Assembly (NCBI GenBank): GCA_949825065.1
Contig: OX463849.1
Coordinates: 36,103,199 to 36,167,198 of the forward strand
DNA length: 64,000 bases
Direction: 5' to 3'
Origin: Odontocerum albicorne
Lineage: Eukaryota; Arthropoda; Insecta; Trichoptera; Odontoceridae
This document shows positions 1 through 11,298 of this stretch, one piece after another. The notes beneath the pieces are model-generated. The model ran no database searches and was not told the origin of the DNA. It saw only the letters and a list, made by a program, of their open reading frames with translations. The first letter of the stretch is position 1. Every line of letters begins with the position of its first letter. Both the position numbers and the translations under genes were made by a program.

Positions 1-120
1 GTTCCAATACAGTTAAAACGTATACAATATATATTTTTTACGTGCATAGGAAACTTGTATAATAAACGTTTTACAAACATAGCCATCGCCAATTAGATAA
101 TATAGTACTCTTTTCAAATA

Positions 121-316
121 TATTATATTATATTCATAGTTAAGGCCTTAACATTCTAGAGGTTTAAAGACATTGTAATTTGTTTTATCAAACACTGTCT
201 TGTTTGCGCTCCCAAGTCTTATTTGTGTTCCCCTGAAGAAGAAGTGTGCACCTTGAAACCGGTAGGGTTATACCGTTACATAAAATGGAATAAACTGTGT
301 TTTATAAAACAAATGA
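121..316 (+). repeat. Dispersed repeat family D with terminal inverted arms
   Basis: A conserved block at 134-172 (ATAGTTAAGG... ending GAGGTTTAAAGACAT) recurs at 63822-63860 on the same strand and at 50306-50345 on the other. It is followed by one arm (about 176-198) whose inverted partner lies at 293-316. The body between contains CTGAAGAAGAAG and, 14 bases on, GAAACC, loosely like a hammerhead core but with a changed base. Penelope-like elements are known to carry hammerhead-like ends, so that is one possible source; this is inference. No ORF is present. Confidence 0.45.
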
Positions 317-495
317 AAATATATTGTATTATATTTTAAATGTATCCAACATTATCTAAATAAAATAGTTGTGGGAAAAAAATGTCATTTATACTCGTAG
401 ATATCGTTTTATGGTAACATAAGACCTTGACCGATACAAATTTAACATTTATTTAAACAAATTTATAAAACGTCCTTTATAATTTTATCTTTCTA

Positions 496-770
496 ATGCA
501 TACATACACACCTTCATGCCATTTCTCTGTCAGAGTAGCTAGAGAGGAAAAAGTACAAAACTTTTTTTCTAGGCCCAAACTCTTTGCCCCTTTTACATTC
601 ATGTATTTTCTCATACGCTTTATTTATACGTTTTTTACACAATTCTATCTCTATACGTTTTCTTGTTTCAAAATACCATTCACTTGTTCCAACCATACTT
701 TCCTTGATTTGCCTCCACTATGTCTTCAACTCACATCAAAACTATTTTTTGCTGGTCTTCCTAATATAAT
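496..770 (-). mobile_element. LINE family A, 3' end fragment (non-LTR retrotransposon)
   Basis: On the minus strand this encodes the tail of a non-LTR polyprotein downstream of the RT domain, ending in the family's FLSSYSDRE-type terminus (a variant of LSAYPDRE). Just past the ORF comes the family's 3' tail, CATACATACACACC when read on the plus strand. About twenty fragments of the same family occur in this window on both strands. This copy lacks RT and endonuclease and is decayed. Confidence 0.6.
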
Positions 771-1335
771 ATGAAATTAGGAGAAAATCATGAGGTTTAA
801 TATCTTAAAAATTGAAACCCTCCAGATCGAAGGAACCATCCATGCTCTGCAATATAAATTACTTTTCCACGAAGATATTGAGGACAGCTTGGATTGCATT
901 GAAATGCATCTCATAATTTAAATTGTATAAAGAATTGTTTAGACATTCATTATATTTGGAAACAGTGTCTTGTATGCTAATTTTAGATATCGTTATCAGA
1001 TGTTATTTCTGTTTAAATAATTAAATTTATAGAGAGGTATAAATATTCAAACTGCAAAATGTCACTTTCAGTTAATGACTCAGATATATTTTCGACACTA
1101 CGTTTATATTGTATTATTGATAATTGAAACCATTTTTTTTTCAGTTGAAGAAAAAACCTTAACCCAATAACACACAATTCGATGATTTGACTGTTAGCAT
1201 TGTAATGGTTTGTGTTTGAAGGTGGAGATATTTACTTGTAAATTTGATTTCTACTCCCAAATTTGAAACATCTTTAATCGGCAGATTAAGGCCGTGAACG
1301 TTTTTTTATATACAAAAAAAAACGCAAAAAAAACG
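771..1335. other. AT-rich stretch, nothing recognised
   Basis: No ORF of note, no tandem repeat and no match to the repeat families seen elsewhere in the window. Several homopolymer A and T runs. Confidence 0.4.
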
Positions 1336-1570
1336 AGATTTTTGTAAAACACTTTCGTTGTATACAGTATACTTGGAAGGTTTATCTGTTTACTCGTATT
1401 GTCATAAGGCAATCTCTTCTAACTAACAAGAAAAGCGTTAAATTTATCTTAAGTGAAAGACAGACAGAAGAACTTTTTTTTTAAAAGAAAGGGTACCATC
1501 AGGAATCGAACCCACAAACCTCTAGGGCTGGGAGATAAGTGTCTTCCCAATCAGGCTATAGAGATCGTCA
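1336..1570 (-). mobile_element. tRNA-derived SINE, family C
   Basis: Read on the minus strand it has a tRNA-like head: a box-B-like segment (complement of GAATCGAACCC at 1502) and a degraded box A near 1550. A body follows, ending in a GTATACAACGAAAG-type 3' end (seen inverted at 1344-1357). Full plus-strand copies are at 60700 and 63505. A pol III promoter is implied by homology to tRNA, not shown. Confidence 0.6.
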
Positions 1571-2450
1571 CTGTTGTTACCATATGGGAATATATGAATA
1601 AAACTGTATTGCATTGTAATCACATTAATTCATTCGTATGATATCCTCCAACATATTCGAAATGATAATGCGGACATGTTGAATAGCGTTACCGGGAGAC
1701 AATATTGTCTTTGGCCTCAGTAATCGACACTTCGGGTTAAGAATTACTGACGCAAGAAAGTGGTTTAGTCGTAATCGTACATATTGAAAACACTACTACA
1801 CGTGGACAGTCAAAAATACTCGCGCACATCTAGCGCATTCGAGCATTGTTACCTTTTATATTTTTAAGTGGCATCAAGAAAAGAGCCCGAAACCCCCGAA
1901 CAGAAGAACAGCGTTTTCTCAAACTAGGCGATGGAGGTCGTATTCATATAAATTCATTATAACATAGCGGTCTTCTTGTCGTGTGTATTTTTTTAACTAA
2001 CCAGAAAATTGTTCAAAAGTTTGAATGAGAAACGGTGATGTTTTTTTTATCACAATCGATAATCGAACCCAAATTTCTTGGTTGAAGATAAGTGTGTTAT
2101 CACTAAAATAATAAGGTTTCTTATCTGCCCTGTTTGCTATGCGTAAATTGAATAAATAACACGTATCTAGTTTGATAAATACTTAGTGAAACAATATTTT
2201 TCCTAATGTAATAACATTTTTTTACGTCTTATTAAGTAAGGTTTGTACCTGACGCTTCGTTACCTGGAAGAAACATTTTTAAGGAGTCTGAGGTACTCAA
2301 TTACCGTCAGATATTTATTGAACTATTAATTGTATATTATATTACTCATCTTCCGATTAATGCGTTAAAGCGCAGTCATCGTACAAAAGACAACGCGTTA
2401 AATCTAGTTTTGACCCCATGGGTTCACAAATCGTTTGGAAGAAGGAACAC
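1571..2450. other. AT-rich spacer with a possible SINE remnant
   Basis: No coding signal. Around 2050-2110 a sequence with AATCGAACCC followed by GAAGATAAGTGTGTTATCAC resembles the tRNA-like head of SINE family C on the minus strand, but it is too decayed to be sure. Confidence 0.3.
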
Positions 2451-2502
2451 GTAGTTCACGTAATTTACGGACACGTAATTTACGAACACGTAATTTACAA
2501 AG
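2451..2502. repeat. Short 16-bp tandem repeat
   Basis: Three to four imperfect copies of ACACGTAATTTACGGA-like units. Simple local expansion. Confidence 0.6.
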
Positions 2503-3018
2503 CGTTTCTGAGAAAAGTGGTGATTTTTGTAATACCGCATCTCCAAATGTAAAAATGCATGTAACGGCTTTGAAATAAGAGCAAGGAGTAAAGAGCTTTT
2601 GAAGGTGTTTTCACATAGGCTTATGAGTGAATAGCTGGTGCTAATGTCAAGTGTGTGTTGAGGAACTGTTATACATAATTTGGATATGTTTATTGAGATT
2701 ACGATAGAGTTGAAATAACACAATAGATAACTTGATATTTAAGTGTTTGCAAGGATGTGAATACAGAGTGTAAATATTTAAGCTGAATGATGAAGTATTT
2801 AGAAAAAAATATACGAAATTTGTAATTAGAAAACTTCGTTATAGACTAGTAAATTGGGTATTTTGCATTGTTATGTACTTGTACTCTGAATAAATGAATG
2901 ACTTTTACCCACGATGAGTATAATATTCGATATAATACAAAATTAAGGATTAGATAGTTGTCATTGGTGATACCAGGGAATGACTATGCAAGCTTCTTTA
3001 TGCAACATGTATATTCTG
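2503..3018. other. AT-rich stretch, nothing recognised
   Basis: Only short unsupported ORFs and no repeat match within the window. Confidence 0.35.
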
Positions 3019-3540
3019 TTACATATAGAGCAAAAAGGCGTCAGTGGTTGCAGCATCTTCTTTCTCTATTGGGTCCCTGATAACTAGCAACAGTTTTACG
3101 TCATTTGGCTTGATATGTTGCTGTTTGAGTTCAGTGTTGTGCTGACCATTTATGTATTTGACCTTTTCATGTAGTACACCCTTATAACATCGATGTTGCG
3201 TGGCGACCAGGGATAGTTTTACAGCTTTGTCCAATTTTTATGAAATATTTGGTGACTACCTAAATCTTTATCGGCCTTCTGCAGTATAAAGATTTTTTTT
3301 CCTATTTATTATCTTTGTTCGATATATTAGACAATGCTGTGCAACAACTCTTGCGGTGCCCACCGTGCTTTCTTCTGCGCTCTGACAGCTCTCCAAAGAA
3401 GATATTTCTTGAGTGTCAGATATTTGTAGTCTACGGTTCACTTCACCATCAAAACTATTTAAATATCAAATGTGTGGGTTGTTCTGGTGGAAGTTACACT
3501 TCAAGAAGAAAAAAACAACTTAATGTCATTCCAATGCATT
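3019..3540 (-). other. Two minus-strand segments of protein-like composition, unidentified
   Basis: On the minus strand, 3019-3234 reads as a 71-aa open frame containing KVKYINGQHN and NDVKLLLVIRDP. The segment at about 3340-3530 reads as a mixed-composition peptide with SSLESCQSAEE, interrupted by a stop. Composition is less AT-biased than the surroundings. I do not recognise a family. They could be remnants of a transposon ORF or a degraded exon pair; chance cannot be excluded. Confidence 0.2.
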
Positions 3541-4302
3541 AACCTCAACTTCCCATTGAAGGAAAAGTGATTTATTATTTCGATTAGCTGTTTCGGGCTA
3601 CTCATAGCTTTCTCTATTTCGAACACATTATTAAGTGTTAGTAAACAAAATGATGATGAGATATATTTCGTTGTAAACTTTGGTAAGGTCGTAGGTTGAT
3701 AAAATTTCTCCTAACTTATCTTAACCAAGAATCGAAATTTCTAAACGGCTCATGATTCTTGTTTGGCACAATATCAGTATTAATCCATGTGCTTGTTTGG
3801 GACAATACCAGTATTACTGCATGTGCTTTTTTTTAAACTTTCACTCTTTTACTGTAGCTATTTCGCGAGATATTGACGAGTGATCTGAACTTCTATTGGA
3901 AACAAGCAATAGAAAGCCAAACGAAAGCAGTTAAATCAAATTCATATTTTTAAACGTGAAGCCATATCTAATAACGATTCAATTAAAGCTCTGTGGTGCA
4001 GTTGGCAAATTGTATTTTTTAAATTTCTGGTATTAATGATTCCTCTTTTTTGGACACTGAGAATAATTGTTGGCTATTTTTATTATGGTTGGAAGAGATT
4101 GCCTGGTTGTTTTAAAAGACATACTGTAAACAAAGTGTATTACAATCCAATAAAGTTGGATGGTTATTATTTGAAAGTATTTTTTAAATTTAAATCATAA
4201 ATTTAAAACGTCTGATATAAAAAAAATCAATTCATTGGAAATGAAGCAAGGATCCTATAACCACAATTAATATTGATGGACAGATATCATCAACCAGATA
4301 AA
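3541..4302. other. AT-rich spacer with a 37-bp duplication
   Basis: No gene. Around 3759-3827 a segment containing CTTGTTTGG(C/G)ACAATA(T/C)CAGTATTA is present twice in tandem with a few differences. The piece at 4090-4110 (GGTTGGAAGAGATTGCC) matches part of the SINE C / CR1-like 3' regions near 59820. Confidence 0.4.
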
Positions 4303-4348
4303 AGAGATATTAACCATACTTCAGTAATGAAGTATGGTTAATATCTCT
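4303..4348. repeat. Perfect 19-bp inverted repeat with 8-nt loop
   Basis: Arms 4303-4321 and 4330-4348 (AGAGATATTAACCATACTT and its complement) around CAGTAATG. It sits exactly at the 5' truncation point of the jockey-like LINE. Confidence 0.8.
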
Positions 4349-4349
4349 A

Positions 4350-4700
4350 TTGGAAGTATTGTTGGATTATGACTGTTTTCTTCAGTCCAACGATCTTGTC
4401 CAATACAGTCACATAAATAACGAATACGGCAATATGCTGGACCTAGTTTTAAGCAATACCAACTGCAAGGTGGACAGATCGTTGGAATGCTTTGTAAAGG
4501 AAGATAGACATCATCCGACACTCTCCGTGGAGATCCAGGTGAGATGCGTGGGCCGTGGGAGGCGTCGCAAGTATCGCCCTTCGCCACCCAGGGATCCTCC
4601 CCCCTCCCCACGCAACTCCCGCCCTACATATAACTACAATAAGGCAAATTTTTTACTCTTAAAGAATATTCTACTACATTTTGACTGGAACACCCTGTAA
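4350..4700 (+). pseudogene. Endonuclease C-terminus of the jockey-like LINE
   Basis: This 116-codon open stretch lies in the same frame as the RT ORF downstream. It contains NMLDLVLSN and KEDRHHPTLSVEI, the typical end of a non-LTR APE endonuclease where an Asp/His pair completes the active site. The catalytic N-terminal half is missing. A TAA at 4698-4700 separates it from the RT ORF, yet the frame continues open after it, so the stop is a nonsense mutation in what was one ORF2. A proline-rich insertion (PSPPRDPPPSPRN) follows the endonuclease. Confidence 0.75.
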
Positions 4701-4796
4701 AGCATAGATAATATTGACGAAGCCGTAGAGTACTTCCATAGTGTCATTTACGGAACGCTAGATATCTGCGTCCCACAGAAACATAATCTACCAAAT

Positions 4797-6230
4797 TTGC
4801 CCAACTATCCAGTTTGGTTCAATGTCGATATAATCCGAGATCTCAAAAATAAAAACAAACTTCATAACAATTATCTTCAAAGCAGAAACCAGTCTGATTA
4901 CTTAGAATACTCAAGGCTGAGAGCCAAATTAAAAACTCAAATAAAACAATCGCGCCAAGAGTATTTAGCCAAGATAGAGACCGACATCCGAGGAAACCCT
5001 TCGAATCTTTGGAATCATGTAAAAAATAGAAAAACGAATAAAACTAGCTTCAAATCTATGAAACTGGGTGACAGTATAACTGAAGACTCCCAAAAGATTG
5101 CAGAAAACTTTGCACAATACTTTCAATCAGTTTACCTAGATTCAGCGGCCAAATATGACATAAAAAATATATTAAACAGTTCGTCAGACAGCAGAAGCAT
5201 ATCGCTCCATTCCATTTCTAAGGAAGAAGTGCTGAAAAGCATAAACTCCTTGCAAACCGACAAAGCAATCGGACCAGATGGGTTATCAGCCGACATTTTC
5301 AAAGTCTGTGCGAAATACGTGTGTGACCCCATCTGCTACATATTTAACTTGAGCATAAATACCAATACATTTCCCGAAAGCTGGAAGACAACCAGGTTCT
5401 GCCCTATCTTCAAATCGGGAGACCCGTTAGACTCTCATAATTACAGACCTGTAGCTGTTCTCTCTTTGCTTCCAAAAATTTTCGAAACTGTACTGTGCAA
5501 CCAATTGACCCACCAAGTGTCAACAAGACTTATTGGAAACCAGCATGGCTTTTTGCCAAAACGATCGACTGTTACCAACCTTCTCTCTCTCACACAACAG
5601 ATCGCGTCAAACTTAGACGAACTTTCACAAACGGACGTATTATATACAGACTTTCAGAAAGCTTTCGACAAAGTTGATCACGATATATTACTTAAGAAAA
5701 TGCACAAACTTGGCTTCAGCGATAATCTAATTGGATTATTTGCATCTTACCTAAAAGAAAGATCTCAATACGTAACAATCCGTAACAAGTCTTCTGTGGA
5801 ATTTATCGCAAGATCTGGTATACCACAAGGATCCAATTTAGGTCCCCTACTATTCCTCATATTAATAGACGACATTCAGAATTCCATAAGTCACTCGACA
5901 TGCTTATTGTTCGCTGACGACTTGAAAATATTCAAAAATATCAATTCACCTCACGACTGTGCACAGTTACAACAGGACCTAGACTCCCTAGTCTCCTGGA
6001 GTGAGCAAAATCATCTTCTGTTCAACATTAACAAATGTGTCTGTGTATCTTATAGTCGATCGTTTTCACCAATCCACCATCAGTATACTATACAGGGAGT
6101 GGCACTAAACAGAGTTTCTGAATTCAAGGATTTGGGCGTAACCTTCGATGTCGGACTCACGTTCGTTAACCATGTCTCACGATTGATATCGGACTGTTAC
6201 AAACTACTCGGTTTTGTAATGAGAATTTAA
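4797..6230 (+). pseudogene. Reverse transcriptase of the jockey-like LINE (ORF2, broken)
   Basis: 477 codons. A linker (about residues 1-145) precedes an RT domain with the expected blocks: KAIGPDGLSADIFK (about 155), FPESWK and NYRPVAVLSLLPKIFE, GNQHGFLPKRST, YTDFQKAFDKVDH, SGIPQGSNLGPLLF and the catalytic FADD at 372-375. Both catalytic aspartates remain. The frame is lost near 6221-6226 and the C-terminal region continues in another frame to 6738. The first ATG-like start has no meaning because the ORF originally ran from the endonuclease upstream. Confidence 0.85.
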
Positions 6231-6738
6231 CAGCACCGATATCCTCCGAAACTTATATAATTATCTAATTAGAACCAAATTAGAATATGCATCTACGGTT
6301 TGGGCTCCTCACCAGCTCAAATACAAAAACAATATAGAACAAATACAAAAAAAATTCCTCAGATATCTATGGTACAGAACAAAGGGCGATTACCCAAAAT
6401 ATGCTCACCATGCCGAACTTCTCACGGTGTGCAACTATAGAAGCCTTGAAACAAGAAGGCAAGAATCCATTGCGATATTCCTAATAAAGGTTTTCCAAGG
6501 TTCCTTTAACTGTCCCGCGATTCTAGAAGCACTAAGTTTATATGTACCCAATAAATATATCCGTGCAAGGAATCACCCTCTGTTCTACATACCAACTTAC
6601 AGGACGAATATCATGGCTAAACACTCAGTCACGCGTGGTATAGAGATATTGAACCAACTGAATGACACGGTTGATATATTCTCGGTACCGTCTGGCAGTA
6701 TGAGAAGAATCCTGGCTGATATTATTCCTAACGAATAA
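6226..6738 (+). pseudogene. C-terminal region of the jockey-like ORF2 after a frameshift
   Basis: In the frame one step away from the RT ORF, reading from 6226, the sequence is open to the TAA at 6738. It carries LEYASTVWAP, QKKFLRYLWYRTKGDYP and CNYRSLETRRQES, the post-RT region common to this LINE group. A single-base deletion (or an equivalent indel) near 6221-6226 explains the break. A related C-terminus lies on the minus strand at 45108-45569. Confidence 0.8.
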
Positions 6739-6918
6739 GCTAACGCTAGAAGCAAACCCTCTTTGTGTAACAGGAGAAATCCGTGCAAAGTGGATAAAAA
6801 AAAAAAAAAAAAAAAAAAAAAAATGACCTTCGATAAAGTACGATGAAGAGGCCACTTGTCAGGCAGACCACAAAAAAGGGAAATGAGATTTATTGTTTTA
6901 AAAAAATAGATTGATTGT

Positions 6919-7134
6919 TTTTTGTGCTTTGTATGGAAGGTTACTGATTCAAACACCGTGTTATGCTACTCCCATCGAATGATACGGCCATTTTTGTGCT
7001 TTGTATGGAAGGCTACTGATTCAAACACCGTGTTATGCTACTCCCATCGAATGATACGGCCATTTTTGTGCTTTGTATGGAAGGCTACTAATTCAAACAC
7101 CGTGTTATGCTACTCCCATCGAATGATACGGCCA
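6919..7134 (+). repeat. 72-bp tandem triplication
   Basis: Three consecutive 72-bp copies (6919-6990, 6991-7062, 7063-7134) differing at one or two positions. The unit includes TCAAACACCGTG, a box-B-like stretch. The sequence just downstream (to about 7200) matches the SINE-like repeat at 61460-61610. The period is a multiple of three, so a repetitive ORF runs through it; I take that as a by-product. Confidence 0.85.
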
Positions 7135-7205
7135 TTTTTTCCACCTAGTATTTGGGAGTATAAAGATATATATTCTATCGTATTCTATTACTTTTTCATG
7201 ATATA
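7135..7205 (+). mobile_element. SINE-like repeat family J, 3' part
   Basis: CCACCTAGTATTTGGGAGTATAAAGATAT here corresponds to CCGCCTAGTGTTCGAGGGTATAAAGATAT at 61553-61581. The 72-bp units upstream are multiplied copies of the adjacent part of the same repeat. Confidence 0.5.
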
Positions 7206-7309
7206 CAGTACCCTGGTGGCTTATTACCATTTTTCATTCTCTTCCGACCAACCGGAAATATGTTATAGAGGTCTTAAGCGTACACCAAATTAAATATATA
7301 TATTTTAAT

Positions 7310-7370
7310 AAGGGCTCTAATTGTAATATAACATGCAACCTCCAGACTAGAAGACAGGCATCTTACCAAA
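7310..7370 (-). mobile_element. SINE family C, tRNA-like head fragment
   Basis: CAACCTCCAGACTAGAAGACAGGCATCTTACCAA is the complement of the tRNA-like box A to box B segment of family C (compare 61158-61195). Body and tail are missing. Confidence 0.45.
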
Positions 7371-7734
7371 TATGTCACAGAGAACTTATAACTTAAATTA
7401 TATCTTTTCATAAACACATTCACTGGAAATATAATTTTCCTTAAATGCATGTCGTGCAAAGAAATTTCGCAAAGACTCAAACATATTAACATATCACGCC
7501 TGTCGTGTCGTGCGCACTGGGCGTATGTTTGTATGGACACACGAGGCGTGTCCTCGGCACTGAACGTGTTCAAAAACCAATTTATGTTTTATATATTGTT
7601 TGGAATCTTATTCTACAGGTTATTAACATAAAATATTTATTTACGTCGGATTTTCCTCATAATTTAAAATCATCTAATCTGAAGAATTGACCATTAAATT
7701 TTAGTTTTTTTTTATCTTAATGAAAGTGAACTTA
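7371..7734. other. Spacer, nothing recognised
   Basis: Moderately AT-rich. Two overlapping short ORFs near 7449-7690 share no motif with known families and are probably chance. Confidence 0.3.
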
Positions 7735-8165
7735 AGACTCGTGTATTAAGTAAGATGAAGAATAGCACTCTAAGTTGGCTTGATCACATAAATCGAATTA
7801 ATAAAGAACAACTTATAAAATAAATATACAATGTAAATGTGAGTGGAAGCCGTAGTAGAGAAAGACCAAGGTAAGTAAAGTTCGATTAATATTTTAATTC
7901 TAGGAGTTGGAGTTGTATGAAAAAGTGTACGATAGAAGACGTGATAGGTGTGTGAGGAAAATATGGCTCTCTGTCTTCTCTGCCTACCATGAAATATCTA
8001 GTAATTGTCTCCTACACAACATCTCGAAAGAGTCTATCCCTTTTAAAAACAATAATTCAAATACATTATTTCCCTCATATTTGATATTTTCCTTTCTAAT
8101 TAAATCAAAAGCATATATCAACCTTTTGTAAGAAGTGTATCTACCCCGGCAGGAAAACGGCGTGA
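7735..8165 (+). mobile_element. LINE family A, 3' end fragment
   Basis: The decayed reading LSWLDHINRINKEQL is a variant of the post-RT motif LRWFGHVERM. It is followed by NVSGSRSRERPR and the terminal region ending in tctgcctaccat, then the family tail (GGCGTGATGGTATGTATG at 8160). Orientation is plus. Several frameshifts. Confidence 0.6.
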
Positions 8166-8614
8166 TGGTATGTATGGATGTTTGTATGTTAATTTTTGTA
8201 GAATATTGACGCAAGGCTATTGACTCTGGTCTGTTTTGAAAAGAAATTAGTGGAATGATTTAAATTGACATTGTACGACCCTTTGACATCGACAAAAAAA
8301 CATGGCTTAATCAATATGCAGACCGCTTTATGAATATTTATGTATAATACTTAAATGATGAAGAAAGGTAGAAATTCGGTATGGACATTTATATGCTTTG
8401 TTCAGGGCATTATTTGCATTTGCCAAAAAACTTAGACAATGAAGGTTAAATAATTAAAACAATGGAAGGTTTTTTATTTTATTAATCAGTTTGAGGTCAC
8501 AATGTTGTTCTATTAAAAGTGCGACTTTTGTGATATAGTTCATTAGACGGCTATTTCTAATTCGAAAGAAATCTTTTCGTTATTTGAGCATAGAAGAACT
8601 GTAAAATACGAGTA
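8166..8614. other. AT-rich spacer, nothing recognised
   Basis: No repeat match or coding signal. Confidence 0.3.
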
Positions 8615-8835
8615 CATCTTCTTCTTAAACGTTCCTATCTTCACCGAACATTGATCATCATGGCTGTCTTGACATTTGAGGCAGCAGCTCTGAACAAATA
8701 AGTGGCACTACAGTAAAACCACTTCCACGAGTTCTTCAACCAGGGGATGCGTTTTCTTCCCGCACATCTTCTGCCCTCAATTATCCCCCAGAAATATCAG
8801 TTGAAGGATCTCATATTTTATCTCCTGACAATATA
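8615..8835 (-). mobile_element. RTE-clade LINE, 3' end fragment
   Basis: On the minus strand the broken reading IIEGRRCAGRKR..PWLKN and LFRAA aligns with the C-terminus of the intact RTE ORF at 32370-32500 (IEGRRGVGRRQHSWLRN, ELFRAAQDRQG). It ends in the same AAGAAGAAGATG 3' tail. Frameshifted and decayed. Confidence 0.6.
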
Positions 8836-9555
8836 TCATATGTATAAAATATTCTTACGTTCTCTTTTTGATGGTGATAATATTTATAGTCATTCAATCC
8901 AATTCAATTTTGAAGATTTATCTGTTTTTTATGTAATTGGAGTCCGCAGTACCTTGTGATGGAAATTATTTCTTCATATTGGGGGTGTCGGATTCAATTC
9001 CATATGATTCTTTAAAAAATGGTACATGTTTTTATTTTTATCGAAGAAATCATATATATCACTACATTTTCCTGTCGGGGATCGTAGAGGAGACGGAGCG
9101 CCAGAGATTCTTATCGCGATAGTCTTTTATCACTCATTCGTTCAAAATATTCAAAACATTTCAGCGTGCTCTTTTTCACCCCTATTAACACGTATATTTT
9201 TAGGTCACATGCACCTTAAAAGATATAACTAATTTGCAATAAACCCGTCGAATTGTGCACTATACAACAAAGTATTTAATAAATAACGTATAACAAGAAA
9301 CGGGTTTCTAGTAGATTCTTTTGAATACCACACACACAGTGTAATAGCGGACAAAATAAGTCCTCATACAGCGCCAAAATCTCCATTAAATATACAATAC
9401 ATATTTAAAGAATGGAGATCGCATCTTATTTTCCATAAGTTTACAGACTATTTTCTTCCATTTTCAACAGTCTATACTCTTGTTTGAGAGCACTGTCGAA
9501 CTTTATCGCGTACTTGTCAAATTCGTATTTTATTTATGCGCACTCGAAAATATTG
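8836..9555. other. Spacer with a sliver of LINE family A
   Basis: At about 9066-9115, TTTCCTGTCGGGGATCGTAG resembles the minus-strand 3' end of LINE family A (CCTGTCGGGGTAGACAGAG elsewhere). Otherwise AT-rich with no recognised content. Confidence 0.3.
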
Positions 9556-9625
9556 TGATGACATGTACGTTTTGTTATCATCATCTTCGCATTTTGATGA
9601 CATGTACGTTTTGTTATCATTATCC
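9556..9625. repeat. 39-bp tandem duplication
   Basis: TGATGACATGTACGTTTTGT occurs at about 9556 and 9595, near-identical. Confidence 0.7.
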
Positions 9626-9894
9626 TGATCATGTTGTGTCCAAGATCATCTACATAATTAGTTTCAGATCACTCATGTATTGATTGATGTCATCTTTTCA
9701 TCGCTTTTTTGGAATACCTCTTCCTCTATTTCCAAAGATTTTCATTCCATGTGCATGGTGTCCATACCACCGACACCTAGCTTTTTTCAATTTCAGCGAG
9801 ATGTTTTATGTCTTCATTGTATTTCTCACATACTCATTACCTATTTTATCTTTCTTGCTCACTCTTGAAATCCAACACAGTTTGCGCATTTCAG

Positions 9895-10125
9895 TAATAT
9901 ATCACAGTTCTTAGGACATCGCATATATGTTTTTGGGACATGACATCCCTGTTGTTGGGGCATGACATTTCTGTTCTTGGGACAAGACATCTCTGTTGTT
10001 GGGATAAAACATATGTATATATTTTTGTGACTTGACTCTGATTTTGGAATATGCCATCTCTGTTTTTGAGACACGCTATCTCTAACGTCTCTGTTTTTGG
10101 GAAATGACATTTTTGTTGTAGTCTG
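9895..10125. repeat. Degenerate ~22-bp minisatellite
   Basis: About nine imperfect units related to TTGGGACATGACATCTCTGT. The minus-strand open frames here (repeating CPKNR-like residues) come from the repeat and are not genes. Confidence 0.7.
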
Positions 10126-11298
10126 AAACTCAAACTGTTTTATTGAAAAATACTGATCTACATTTTCCAGTGGTATATGATATACGTTTGTATTTTTGCA
10201 AATTTGCACGGTAAGTTTTTTCATTAGTTTTCAATTTGAGACTTTGCACAATAAAAAGTAGCAAATAATTTGTGGAAAAAAAATCTGGTATTTCATAATA
10301 GGCGTGTAAAAATCTGGTATTGCATGTAAAATTATCAATATAAAAATAAGTTATGTCTAAAATGTTTTATTCATTACTAAGTTATTCAAAATCTACTTTT
10401 CAGACTGTAGTTAATTGTTGCTATTAAATGATTTAATTGATCTTTTAAGATGTAAGAATTTGTTAATTTGCAAACAAAAAATATATATTTACAACTTTTG
10501 AAAGTGGGTCATTTTTTAAATCTAAAGTTATCGTATAATGTAATCAAACCAATTGCACGCTTCGTGAAACTATTAAAAAAGCTTTAAAACTGCAATAAAT
10601 CAGCGACTGCAATATAATATTTTATTTGTACTGTCACTTTAAAAGAGTTTTTTCCAAGTTTTTAAAATGAAAAACATAAAATCACTTTTATTGAATTTTG
10701 TATGATATGCGTTGACTTGTTTCGAGAGGTAATTTATCTTTCTCAAGGTGCAATTCGCAATAAACTAACAAATTAATATTTTTTGTGTTATACCGTACAA
10801 CGTGAGAATATAGCGATGGAAAAATATTAGAGTGAGAGAAAAGTAAAGGAGCGAGACTTCTTCTTACTATAAACATGAATTAAATATTGAGAGAATGGGA
10901 TAACCGGAACATGTGCGACAATACACATTTCTTTGCATATAATTGACAGCAAATTACATTTTATTTTTATGTATTAACACTCTTTCTTATCTCTAAGCTT
11001 TTAAACTATTCAACCGTAATCTCCTATTTTAAATATGTACAATTAAGACAACATATTTTAAACCATTCGTTTGGTCAAAATGAGGTTTTGTAAATTGTTT
11101 ACTGTATTAAAAAAAATCAAATGTTTTATTTGCATTTTTGTGAAGACATTTATTTATGTTATTTAAAATGTCTGCCTCTTATTGAAAAACTTAAGAAGTT
11201 CATATTGCCAATTGAATAATTTCCTGTATTTGTTTTGATATATGAAAATTTATGTAAATATTTAGTCTTTTTAGAAAAACACAATCACAACTTATACT
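10126..11298. other. AT-rich spacer upstream of the LTR element
   Basis: No coding signal or recognised repeat. It ends in ATACT, which is duplicated after the 3' LTR. Confidence 0.4.
11294..11298. repeat. Target-site duplication, left (ATACT or TACT)
   Basis: ATACT here matches ATACT at 21232-21236. Because the LTR ends in A, the duplication can be read as 4 bp (TACT) or 5 bp (ATACT). Both lengths fit integrase-mediated insertion. Confidence 0.75.

Larger units (their letters stand above)
4349..6823 (+). mobile_element. 5'-truncated jockey-like non-LTR retrotransposon
   Basis: The element begins inside the APE-type endonuclease (C-terminal part with the HHPTL motif), runs through the RT and its C-terminal region, and ends at a 28-nt poly(A) run (6796-6823). 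The 5' end is lost, typical of incomplete target-primed reverse transcription. One in-frame stop and one frameshift show it is dead. Assignment to the jockey group rests on FADDLKIF, SGIPQGSNLGPLLF and the poly(A) tail; a CR1-type relative is less likely. Confidence 0.85.

Noticed and set aside
9859..10224. 121-codon minus frame with repeated CPKNR-like residues
   Set aside because: Translation of the ~22-bp minisatellite.
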